Shown here piece after piece: positions 47,690 through 58,097 of a DNA stretch of 64,000 nt. Origin of the DNA: Mercurialis annua (taxonomy: Eukaryota; Streptophyta; Magnoliopsida; Malpighiales; Euphorbiaceae); the NCBI RefSeq assembly GCF_937616625.2, contig NC_065570.1, positions 13,402,001 through 13,466,000 of the forward strand. Reading direction: 5' to 3'. The notes below the pieces were generated by a model that saw nothing but the letters and a program-made list of their open reading frames with translations, had not been told where the DNA came from and made no database searches. Each line of letters begins with the position of its first letter. Position 1 is the first letter of the stretch. The position numbers and the translations under genes are program-made.

Positions 47690-50600
47690 GCTAGTCTATT
47701 GGTAGTATTTTCTTAGATGTTCTACATTTCAATATCTTGGGACCATGGATCCAATCATTATTTTTAGCTTATACGCGCTTTTTCCAGTAGTTTCTTCCAC
47801 TATGTTGGGTCCTTCCCAATTTGGCTGCATTTTCTTTACTCCAACATTTCCTCTGACAATATCGGCGTTTCGTAGAACGAGATCGCCCACTTGAAATTCC
47901 CTCGAGTTCACTCTCCTGTTGTGATACTTGACAGCTTGCTTCTTGTAAGCTGCAGCTAGAATTCCTGCTTGGTTTCTCCTCTCTTCCAGTAGGTCAAGGC
48001 ATAGCCTTATTTTTTGTTCATTCGCCTCTTCCGGGTAGTTTACTCTGATACTTGGTATACCGATCTCTACAGGTATTTACGGCTTTAGTGCCATAGGCGA
48101 GCTTGAAGGGTATCTCGCCCGTTCCTTTTCTTGGGGTCGTCCTGTAGGCCCATAGGACACTGTAGAGTTTGTCTACCCTATTTTCTTTATATTGGGCTAA
48201 TCATTTCTTTATCCCCTGCGCTATAGTTCGGTTCGTCACTTCAGTCATCCCATTTTTCTGGGGGTGCGCCACTGGTGTAAATTTTAGGTTTATCATCAGG
48301 TCTTCGCAAAATTTCTTGAATATTTTGCAATCAAATTGCTTTCCATTATCTGCTACTATTTTGTGAGGTATGCCGAATCGACATATTACTTCGTTTTTAA
48401 AGAACTCTTCCACTCTAGCAGCGGTTATGGTTGAGACTAGCACTACTTCGACCCACTTTATGAAGTGTTCGACTGCTATGATCAGAAATTTCATCTGGTT
48501 TCTTCCTGTTTCGAATGGCCCTACTATATTGATTCCCCATGTGGCGAATGGCCAAGGACTCTCTAGAGTTACCTGTGGTACCGCCATCCTGTGACTAACA
48601 TTGTTGTGCCTTTGGCATTTATCACTTTTTTTTTACCAGGGCTTTCGCATCCTCTTTGATGGTCGGCCAGTAGTAGCCTTAAAGCATTGTTTTTCTTGCG
48701 ATGGTGACCTCTCCTTCGTGTGCCCCGTATATTCCTTCATGGATTTCCTTCAGGATTAGGCTTCCGCTCTCGTGCGAGACACATCTTGCCCAAGGGTGAG
48801 TTAATGAGGTTCGGTAGAGAACTCTATTGTGGTACGAGTATTTGGCAAATTTACGGATGGTTCGGATGGCTTCAATATTGTTTGTTGGTAATTCTCCTTG
48901 GTCTAAGTATTTGATTAACGGGGTCATCCAGGAATCGGCTTCGTCAATAGTCATTATTTCTTCTTCTTTGATACTTGGTGATTCGAGAGTTTCCTTTAGC
49001 TGCATTTTCATGAATAGGTCTCCTTGCTCGGATGCTGATTTGGCAATGGCGTCAACGTCGATTTTTACCTCTCGTGAGAATTGTATAATTTCCCATTGTC
49101 CTCCCTGTGCTTCTAATCTCCGAAATAGTTTTGTGACTTTCTCCAAATATTCAATCATTCCTGTTTCTTTAGCCTGGTATTCTCCATTGAGTTGATTTAC
49201 TACTAGCTGAGAATCGCTGTAGATCTTCAGAATTTATGTTTTTATTTCCAGAGCTAAACCGAGTCCTGCAATTAGGGCTTCATATTCTGCAGCGTTATTG
49301 CTAGCGGCGAATTTGATATTTACTCCGTATTTGATTTTTACCTTTCTAGGTCCTTTGAGAATAGCTCCCGCTCCTACTCCTTTTTCATTTGAAGCTCCAT
49401 CTACGTAAAGTTCCCTTAGTAATTCTGGTACAAGTTCTTCTGGTTCACCAGGAGGTATCTCGGCTATGAAATCCGCCAAGGCCTGGGCCTTGAGTGTATG
49501 ACGGGGTTCGTATTGGATGTCATGTTCGCTAAGTTGGATGGACCAATGGACGAGTCTTCCGGACGTTTCAGGCCTCTGAATCGCCTTTCTCAGAGGTTGA
49601 TTTGTTCTTACTACCATGTTGTGGCTTTGGAAGTAGTATTTCAATTTTTTAGTTGTAGTCACTACGGCGAACGCCATTTTTTCAATCTTCGGGTACCTCG
49701 TTTCCGCTCCTTTTAGAACTCGGCTGATATAATAAATTGGTTTCAACTTGCCATCTTCCTCTCTTACCATCACTGCCTCTATGGTTTCTTTCCTCGCGCA
49801 GATGTATAAGTAGAGTGTTTCTCCCTTTAACGGTCGACTAAGCAATGGTGGTGTGGTCAAGAATTTCTTCAGTTCCTTGAATGCTTCCTCGCAATCTCTA
49901 TTCCATTCGAGTTTTTGTGTCCCTTTTAGGGCATTGAAGAACGACAAACTTCTTTTGACCGAGCAGGACATGAATCTTCCGAGTGCGGTGATTCGCCCAT
50001 TGAGCTTTTGAACCTCGTTTATATTTCGAGGTGCCTTCATGTCCATTATCGCCTTGATCTTTTCCGGATTCGCCTATATTCCTCTCTAGGATATCATGAA
50101 TCCCATGAATTTTCCTCCTTGTACTCCGAACGTGCATTTATCCGGGTTCAACTTCATCCCAAATTTATTTAGGATCTTGAATGTTTCCTCCGGATCTTTT
50201 ACATGGCTTTCCTCGTTTTCACTCTTGATGATTAAGTCGTCCACGTATACTTGGACTCGCTTTACAATTTCGTCTTTGAACATTCATGAGCCTCTGGTAT
50301 GTTGCTCCAGCGTTTTTCAGCCCGAAGGGCATCGCCGTGTAGCAGTAGGTTCCTCCTTTAGTGATGAATGACGTTTTCTCTTGATCTTGTTCTTTCATTT
50401 ATATCTGATGATAGCCTTCGGCAGCATCCGCTAAGCTTTACATTGCATGTCCGGCGGTCGAGTCCACGAGTTGGTCAATATCTGGTAGCGGGTAGCTATC
50501 CTTGGGGCATGCTTTGTTTAAGTCGGTGTAATCTACACACATCCTGTTTTTTCCATTAGTTTTCTTTACGATCACCACGTTGGCTACTTATTCAGGGTAG

Positions 50601-51262
50601 TGCACTTCTCTGATGAATCCAAACTTCTCGAATTTCTCCACTTCTCCAGCTATCATTCTTTGTTTTTCTTCCGAAAATTTCCTTTTCTTATGTCTAACTG
50701 GATTCACTGTCTCTGCTACATTCAGCTCGTGGGTTATGACGTGTGGGTCTATTCCTACGATCTCTGAAACTTTGGCGGCGAACGTTCTAATGTTCCTTTT
50801 TAGCATTTTTACGGTTTCCTTTTCAATTTTGGGGTCCATGCTCGCTCCTAGGTTTACCTTTTTCTCCACCTTAAGCTTCAGCTTCATTGTCTCGCCCTCC
50901 GGGGCTGTTTCTTTTTCTTCAGTGTCGTGATTGAGAATTTCTTCAATGGGCAGTTTCCAAAGATTCCTTTATCGCCAGATCGTAGCATTCTTTCGTCGTG
51001 GTTCGGTTTCCTTGTACTATAACGATTCCTTACTTTGTCGGTATCTTCATTGTTAGTGTTTTCACACTTGTTACGGCTACCGAATCGTGGAGGAATGGTC
51101 TCCCAAATATTGCGTTGTACGGCAGGTCGATTTCCACGACACTAAATCGTGTGGGCAATTCTTACTTTTCCTTGTTCTCCCTAGCTTGACATCAAGTACA
51201 ATCGTTCCTATGGATTTGATGGGAGATCAACCAAATTCTCTCACAACTGTATAAGAAGGTTG
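47690..51262 (-). pseudogene. Gypsy-2 pol: partial protease, RT, RNase H, second RNase H, integrase
   Basis: In minus order are: a protease C-terminal half (VREFG...SPIKSIGTIVLDVKLG, then VVEIDLPYNAIFGRPFL); reverse transcriptase (YTDLNKACPKDSYPLPDIDQ, MPFGLKNAGATYQRLMN, YVDDLI); RNase H; and the second RNase H with YVDGASNEKG and AEYEALIAGL. Integrase follows (FATWGINIVGPF, ADNGKQFD, EVTNRT), ending with FQVGDLVLRNADI and PNWEGP. Many stops and shifts occur throughout. In the integrase core the first catalytic position reads WGIN, so its Asp is replaced by Asn. The catalytic half of the protease is gone at the junction with the inverted LTR fragment. Confidence 0.9.
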
Positions 51263-51419
51263 AGGTATGCCTAAACACACAATTACATTTTATATACAGA
51301 AAAGCTGCTCAAAGCCTAAACTGGCTTTATCATCAGAGAGTTAATCAGATACCCACCGTACAATTGACCTTCTACCCTATTTTACAAGTTTAATCCAGAA
51401 GGCAGGCTTGACTCCATCA
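51250..51419 (+). repeat. LTR fragment (TATA, R, U5) joined inverted to pol
   Basis: The plus strand reads TGTATAAGAAGG, GAGGTATGCCTAAACAC and on to ACTCCATCA. It is homologous to the minus-strand end of the LTR at 44406-45000. It starts at the TATA box and abuts protease codons of the opposite strand without a spacer. Confidence 0.82.
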
Positions 51420-51424
51420 TGAAC

Positions 51425-53725
51425 TAATTTTCTTCCAAAGCGATAAATATTTATGGACCGAAAAGATCTAATTTATCTTTCCCGTGTTGAGATTTTTTTA
51501 CAAATACATTTAAATTTAGAATATTTTGTACAACTTTGATTAACATTTTTTCACTGGTATTTTAGAATTGGATATTGGCTTTGTGTTTAATCCCACAATA
51601 AAGCATAAAAAGTCAATTTCTTCAATATATTCTAAATTCTTGAATTCTATATTTACTACTAAAAAACAATTTTTTAGCAACGAATATTTTTATCGCTAAA
51701 AAGCTAAAAAAATTATTAAATCAATTTTTCATCGCCAAAAGGTTGAAATCCGTCACTAAACAATAATTATTTTGTCGGTAATTTGCTATTTTTTATGTAG
51801 GAATTTTTTTCTTAAATAAATTTTTTTCTTAATTTTATATTTAGGTTACTTGAGTATAGTAAAATAATTTATTTTACACTTTTTGGTATAAATAAAGTAC
51901 TTTTAACTATGAAACAATATATTTTTTTAGTTTAAAATTTCATAGTCATCGTTTATAATATTGATGATAGTTTTTTTTTTGAATAATATAACAATTTAAT
52001 GAATTGATCATGTAATTTTGTAAAAGAAAAACGAAAAGAAAAATCAGTTTTGGAGAATAGAACCATAAATACAGATAAGAGTAAGGATGATGAAATGATG
52101 AAGTGTTTAGGATAGTTTACTGTGGACCATTTTTGAGGTAGGTAATGTGGCATGCTTTCCCACAATTTTATGGAGTTTGGATAAAAAAAGTGTAAATTAC
52201 AGATTTTTCATATTTATTTCCCTTCTATTTAAAAATTAAAAAATATAGATTTTCACTTTTAATTTTTTCAATAATTTACCCTTCCGTCCATTTTAATTGT
52301 TAGTCAACTGAATTAACTTATATAGTTCCCATCTTTTTTCTCCTAACAATTTCATCTATTACTTTTGTTTCTATTAACAATTTTGTTCCTCATTTTTAAA
52401 AATAAAACTCAATACCAAATATAGATGGATACATTAAACTGTTAATGAAAATAAAAATAACAAATCCCATCGTTTGATTTTTAAAAAGGAGAGATTAAAG
52501 TATAAACTATAATAAATATGTCGGACCTCATAATAATTTGCTTAAAAAAATTAAATTGTTAATCAATTTGTATCTTGTTAGAATATCTGTACTTTTTGTC
52601 TTGTTTTTTAATTGAATTGGAAACTATAAATATCTATAGAAGGAAGTTTGCATATTTTCATGTAAAATTGATATTTAATTATGAGTCGCTAGTTTTTAAA
52701 ATTATTTTATTTTAATATTTAAATTATTTCCACAAATAAACTATAATTTTATTTATTGATAGTAATTTTATATATTTTAAGTTATATTTTGCATATGTGA
52801 TTATGGGAGTTCATTATTTATTAAACATTATACTTTATCGTTTATAAAAATTCATGAATAGTTAAAAATCAACTCGATATTATCTATGAAATATAGCTTT
52901 AATGGTGTGTGCATTCAATTTTGTAAAAGTTTTGGGATTAATATCTCCTATAAACACCAAAAATCTTTTCTTCCTAATGATAAAAAAATCAACTTGATAT
53001 TTATGTTTTTAATCATTATTGTTTTTATTAAAATATAAATTTAGTCATTCGAATTAATTAAATTGAAACTTTATAATCAAAATAAATGATTTAAAATCAC
53101 ATCAAAGTAAACTAGTAAATCTATATAAGATCAAACAAATTTTCTCTAAATCATCTCCCATTTATTTTTCTATTTCTTTTTTGAATTTTTTTTTTGAATA
53201 TCAAATTAGAGAAATAGCCATTTTGGAGAAACTACATTGTGCTCCACTTTACTGCTCACCTACTTAGTTCCACTAGCTAATATCACCAACTAGGCACTCA
53301 ATTTTTAATCATGAATTCTTGACCATTTGCTGTCTGAAACTATGAATCTGCAAGCCAAGTATCATGATTCATTGATTCATTATCTTCTTTAATAATATCA
53401 CAACTTTTATGAATATTTTTTTATTAAGACTCTGCCAATGTTTCCAGTAGTGTCTTAATTCATGTAATTGTTTCTTAATTGCATGCTGAATTTTGAAGAT
53501 TTGTTTTGTTTTGACTAGTATGTGCTATTAAATACATAAATTATGAAGTCAATAATTTTAATTCGTCATACGCGATGGAATCTCCGAAAATGGGATAGAC
53601 AGATATAGTATAAAAATAGACACTCGTAATTGCTAAACAAAGTCAACTTTTCGTATAACTAACTGATGCGGGCGTGTACGCAGAATTGAAGTTTTTTGAG
53701 ATAATGTCGAAAAACTGAATACTTG
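51425..53725. other. AT-rich intergenic DNA
   Basis: No gene was recognised. A CACTA-like end lies at about 51654-51790 (listed separately). The remainder is AT-rich with scattered simple sequence. Confidence 0.5.
51654..51790 (+). mobile_element. Degenerate CACTA-type end
   Basis: TACTACTAAAAAACAATTTT followed by TTAGCAACGAAT, ATCGCTAAAAAG and AAATCCGTCACTAAA repeats the layout of CACTA subterminal regions, as at 276-376 in opposite sense. The first base of CACTA is mutated and no partner end was found. Confidence 0.4.
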
Positions 53726-55745
53726 TCACGATCTAAAATCTCGAGCCGTGACAGCGCTAGAGAATGAGATTTGTAAATCCGTAGCAAGTTTAAAACGAGT
53801 AAGAATTTTTCGCGATATAATGTATAATATAAACAAAACGAAGCGGTGTTTACTAGGCTAGGGTTTTATGATGCGATGTCACGCATCAAGCATAGCCCCA
53901 GTTTGCAAAATAAAATAAACGGTTAAAAATGCAGTTTAAAACTTTATTTACATAACAGAGTTGATAAGAAACTGAAACCGTTTAGCTATATCATATACAC
54001 AACTAGGACTTGACATCTACTGCAGCACTATCAATCGACGTCTTCTTAAGTACATACTTCCAAAATACGGACTTCTAAACAAGGATAGAAGTCTGTCACG
54101 TCAAAATATTTTACCTGAAAGGAAAAACTATTTGAGAGTCAGTCGACGCTGAGTGAGTTTATAGTTTACAATTGAGTATTATAGAAAACAAAGCAAAACA
54201 TTTATCCGTATGCACCCAAGCATAAATTCCGAATGAAACCATATACCCAAATAAATCATTCATAGCCGAGAATCGTTGTAACCATAGCATATAATATCAG
54301 ATTATTTAGTCCTTAGTGGTACGGTCCTGAGATAGTTCGACCGAGTTAACCGCTACCGCATGACATAGTCCTAGGATAGTTCAACCGAGTTAATTCATGC
54401 GACTACTTAATCCCAAGGTGTGAGTTCTGAGATAATTCGACCGAGTTAACTCACTATATACGGGTCTCGAGATAGTTCCAACGAGTTAACCTCGTATCTA
54501 CGAAAGTGTAATCCTCCTTTCCATTTCATATATCTAAGAGCACAGATCAAAACTGGTGATCACACATTTCCTATTGCCGCCCAATAGGAAAGCCTATTCC
54601 ATGGGACTTATAATTGTTTTAATGAAATGATGCATGTAATTTAATTAAAAAATTTCGATAATTAAACAATGTCATGCAATTCATATAAAGTTTCACATTT
54701 GAAAAGTAATGCACATTTAATACAACAAATGTAAATGTTATAAACTCACCGCTTGATATTCCTAAAACCTCGATCGATTAACTACCGTCTAGCATAAGGC
54801 CCTCCTTGCCCGTTAGTCGCGTTCCTTTTCAGATCTAGATAAGACGTAAATTAATCGAAGTAAGAGTTTGTTTGATAGACTTATAGACCTAAAAAACGTA
54901 AATTAATTTGCTATAATTTAATTGCGTCTCACCCCGACGTAAAACTAACTAAATAAACCTTTATAAGATCTCATAATAATTCTTAATTATTTTCGTTGAA
55001 CTTTAGTTAAACTTCTATCTCCAATTTCATGCAATCCTAAGTCCAAAATTCTATTGAATAGACGTTTATAAAACTTCTAGCAACTTGATGTACTAATAAA
55101 TAAATAAAATTATAAACAATCAAAACGTTCCAAGTTTTATCTCAACTATTCGAATAGCTAACATTATGTTAGTATTCAACTCATGTCGAACTCCTAATCG
55201 ACATTTCATCGAACTAATTTTTATTAAGCGTCAAGATTTAATCGTAACTTAAACTTTTATTTCTAACTTTTAACACTTAATTTAAAGCGTTAAGATTTAA
55301 TCGTAATTTAAACTTTTATCTCTAACTTTAAACACTTAATTTAATTCCATTTTCTCACAATCAATCTTAAATACCATTTTAAATAACTAATAAATTAATT
55401 TCTACTTAACCTTAAAATGCATTCAGACATTTTTTCATCTCTTAGACTTTTTTTTGAAGCATTTTTCGAACAACTCAATCCATCGCTAGCAACTTACCAC
55501 TTTCACGTTTGTAACTTAAGCTCAAATGTACTCAAACGGGGGCCGATACAACATCGAATTTTCCCTCTCCCCTGACATCTGAGGGCTGTCCTTCGAGCAG
55601 AGCTGCTGTCTACAAGGGCAGAAGGGCTGCTCTTGGCAAAAGCGTTTGCTGCTCACCGGAGCTAACTCCGGCCGCCGAAAATCCTTTCATGCCCTTCCAA
55701 CTATCTAAATTTTTCTTTTTTTACCCCTCCAAAAATAAATCCTAA
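53726..55745. mobile_element. Probable solo LTR or LTR-element remnant, about 2 kb
   Basis: It begins TGTCACGATCTAAAATCTCG followed by AGCCGTGACA, a start shared by long plant gypsy LTRs. It contains no coding domain. Features include the four stem-loops at 54325-54500, duplicated TTAAGATTTAATCGTAA words around 55230-55330 and a GC-richer end (55550-55680). The right boundary is not defined and no second copy is in the window. Identification rests on the terminal motif and composition. Confidence 0.4.
54317..54500. repeat. Four spaced copies of a 22-bp motif, each in a stem-loop
   Basis: GAGATAGTTCGACCGAGTTAAC or a close variant starts at 54329, 54373, 54429 and 54469. Each copy sits between short complementary arms that differ from copy to copy: GGTA-CGGT, CGCATGA, GTGAGTT and ATACG-GGT on the left, with their complements on the right. 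The loop motif is kept while the stem sequence changes, a pattern of compensatory change. Confidence 0.75.
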
Positions 55746-55761
55746 CTTTGTCCCTGCTTAC

Positions 55762-55958
55762 TACTATACTATATAAAGAGGTTGAGGTATGTCTAAACAC
55801 ATAACATAATTACAACTACAATTAATAATCTCTTAAACTATTAGTAAAGTCTAGACTGACTTTAACATCGGAGTGTCTATCGGATAACCACCGTCCAATG
55901 AGCAGTCTGACCTCTCTTTGTCTTGCAGGTTAAGCCGTCAAGAAGATCGGATCCATCA
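55762..55958 (+). repeat. LTR fragment of the gypsy-2 family
   Basis: Carries TATATAAAGAGG, GAGGTATGTCTAAACAC and the downstream CATCGGAGTGTCTATCGGATA block, and ends GGATCCATCA. It matches the TATA-to-U5 part of the 44406-45000 LTR and the 51250-51419 piece, in the same sense as the latter. It again starts right at the TATA box. No internal sequence follows. Confidence 0.75.
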
Positions 55959-56757
55959 ATTTTTTAGTTTTTCTACTTCTTTCCTAAAAAAAACTTATTA
56001 AATAAGAATTTGAAGTATTATTAAGTTAATTTTATTTTGGATATTTTTAAATGAGATAATTTTTAAAGATAGTTAATTTATGGTTCAAAATAATTGTTTA
56101 TTGGCGCTGACGGATTATAAAATTATAGGCACCGCATGAATTGAGGAATTTTTGAAAATATCCTCCATGGATTTCGCAACAAAACTATTCATTTTATGAA
56201 AATCTACCTTTGGTGCAAAAAATATCATAAAAATTCATAGGTCGTGACAATCTTTCATTCTTCAAAATTCATCATTTACTTTCCCACTTTTTAGATGGAA
56301 AAGTTAAAATCAATTATTTTTAATTAATGATAGCTATAATTTCAATATTTCAAATATATCCATATAAATTTATATATTTCATATTCATGAATCCAAACGG
56401 TGGAATTTATAAATCTATCAATTCTATATTCCATAAATTTAAAATTAATGGATTTTAAATTTATTAATCCAAATGGATACATATGAAAAGATATGTCAAA
56501 ATGAATAAAAAATATAAATATAAATTTTCATTATTAATTTAATTAAAACTCTTCTATTTATTTCTTGGATGTGTTTTGTTTTATAATTTATAATTAATAT
56601 TTCTATTTATCTACTTGAATATTCAGTATTACAAATATATATTACGACTCAGACATCAGTACAAAGGTCAATAATTAAAATTAATTAGGCTGCCAAATTA
56701 CATAGATAAATAAATAAATTAGCCCACACTTATATTCAAAATCTTCAATCTTTTCAC
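55959..56757. other. AT-rich intergenic DNA
   Basis: No gene or clear repeat was recognised. It contains the 3' side of the X8 gene. Confidence 0.5.
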
Positions 56758-58097
56758 TTAAGGAATGGATTCATATTTGCAGTTGTTATGACCTGTTACA
56801 AGACGATCAAAAGAAAATAAAATAAAAAGGTGATACTCTACTTGAATATTATTAAAGTCTTATCTGCTAAATATAATTATACCTCAAATAAATATACATG
56901 AAAAGTGCGTTTGGCAATCATAAAATTAGAATTAAACCGTCGAATTACAGTTTTGTTGTTTTGCATAGCATTTAAATTCGAATTATAATTCTGAAAAGCA
57001 ATTTCATAGTATTAAATGCAGTTTAAAATTAATTTATATATAACATAAATAAGTATGTGGAGGAAGGAAGATGAACAAAATTATATTATTAGTTTTCGCT
57101 AAATTTTGGGGATTTTTTAATACTATCCGAATAAAAATATATATTTATAAAAATACTAGCAGGGAAAATTAATTTCACAAGTAATTGAATTTTATTTTAT
57201 TTTACAAAAATACAGGATTGAAGCACGCATAAAAAAGAACTCAAAAGTAAACTAAAATTAAACCAGTTGATTTGTATATATGGAGCGAGTTGATTTTTTT
57301 ACTCCAATTTAAAGTATAAGAAATTTGATAAAATAGTACTTTCTCCATCCTAAAATATTAGTCCAATTTCCTCTGTTTTTTGTTCAAAATAGTTGTCTAT
57401 GTTCCTGATAAATCACAATTATTTATAGCGTTGATTTTTCCATATTATCTTTATTTAAGGTTTATCATTTCATGTCATTAGCTTAAAAGGTAAATTAGAC
57501 ATAATATTTAATAAGAGTATAATAAGAAAAATGAAGATAAAATTATGAAAAACTAGAGTATTAATTGCGTTTTTTTAACCGTGTGAAAGAAAAATGTGGA
57601 CTATTATTTTGAAACGGAGTGAGTATTATATTTTAAATTATAATTATGCAAAACCCAGATAAAGACCAATTGGGAATAAAATAAAGAATGTAATTACTTG
57701 GATCAAGATCAGTAATGATAGCAGCAGCATTGAAGTAGCAGGTGGCTCCTTTATGCTTGAACTTGTGATAATAGTTATTGAAGGCAAAAGAAGCATGAGC
57801 TTTCACAGTGTTGGGCAAATAACAAGGGTGGTGCTCTTCTATCATTCTGCAATCTGCTCCTCCTTTTCCACATGCCCAATCAAGGGCTATTTGCAACTCT
57901 TCATCTGGTGTTTGCTCGTCGGCTATGCACCATTCCGCAAATTCTCCGTCTTAAAAATGACCAAACAGAGATGAATCAACAAAACGTATTAATATAATCG
58001 TTAATTGTTTGTGTTATTATAGAGACGTACCTGTTTTATGGGGAGATAAAGCAACAAAGATTAGAGCTAGCAAAAATATTTTTAAGTATGATGGCAT
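56758..58097 (-). CDS. Small secreted X8 (CBM43) domain protein, 117 aa
   Basis: Three exons join in frame: 58097-58031, 57949-57698 and a 35-bp last exon at 56792-56758. The last exon is too short for ORF scans. It is supported by the acceptor TAACAG and by completing the domain (DPS|HNNCKYESIP, stop). The introns are 81 bp and 905 bp. An N-terminal hydrophobic run (residues 4-18) is a signal peptide. The X8 domain follows with six cysteines (about C30, C49, C56, C65, C93, C111), the WC start, FAFNNYY and CYFNAAAIITDLDPS. X8/CBM43 domains bind beta-1,3-glucan (callose), often at plasmodesmata or the cell wall. The protein ends right after the domain, with no GPI-anchor tail and no catalytic glucanase part. 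Confidence 0.88.

Larger units (their letters stand above)
44406..51419 (-). mobile_element. Rearranged Ty3/gypsy Tat-type element with inverted terminal LTR pieces
   Basis: Pol is on the minus strand (51262-47690) and an antisense-gene remnant on the plus strand (45515-47280), as in the element at 16908. The LTR at 44406-45000 reads in minus sense: TATA box, R region and a G-rich polypurine tract agree. The other end (about 51250-51419) is the R/U5 part of the same LTR family in plus sense, so both outer ends are U5 ends (TGATGGAGT inward). Flanks TTAAC (44401-44405) and TGAAC (51420-51424) differ at one base and may be a target duplication. gag and the 5' half of the protease are missing. 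Confidence 0.75.
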
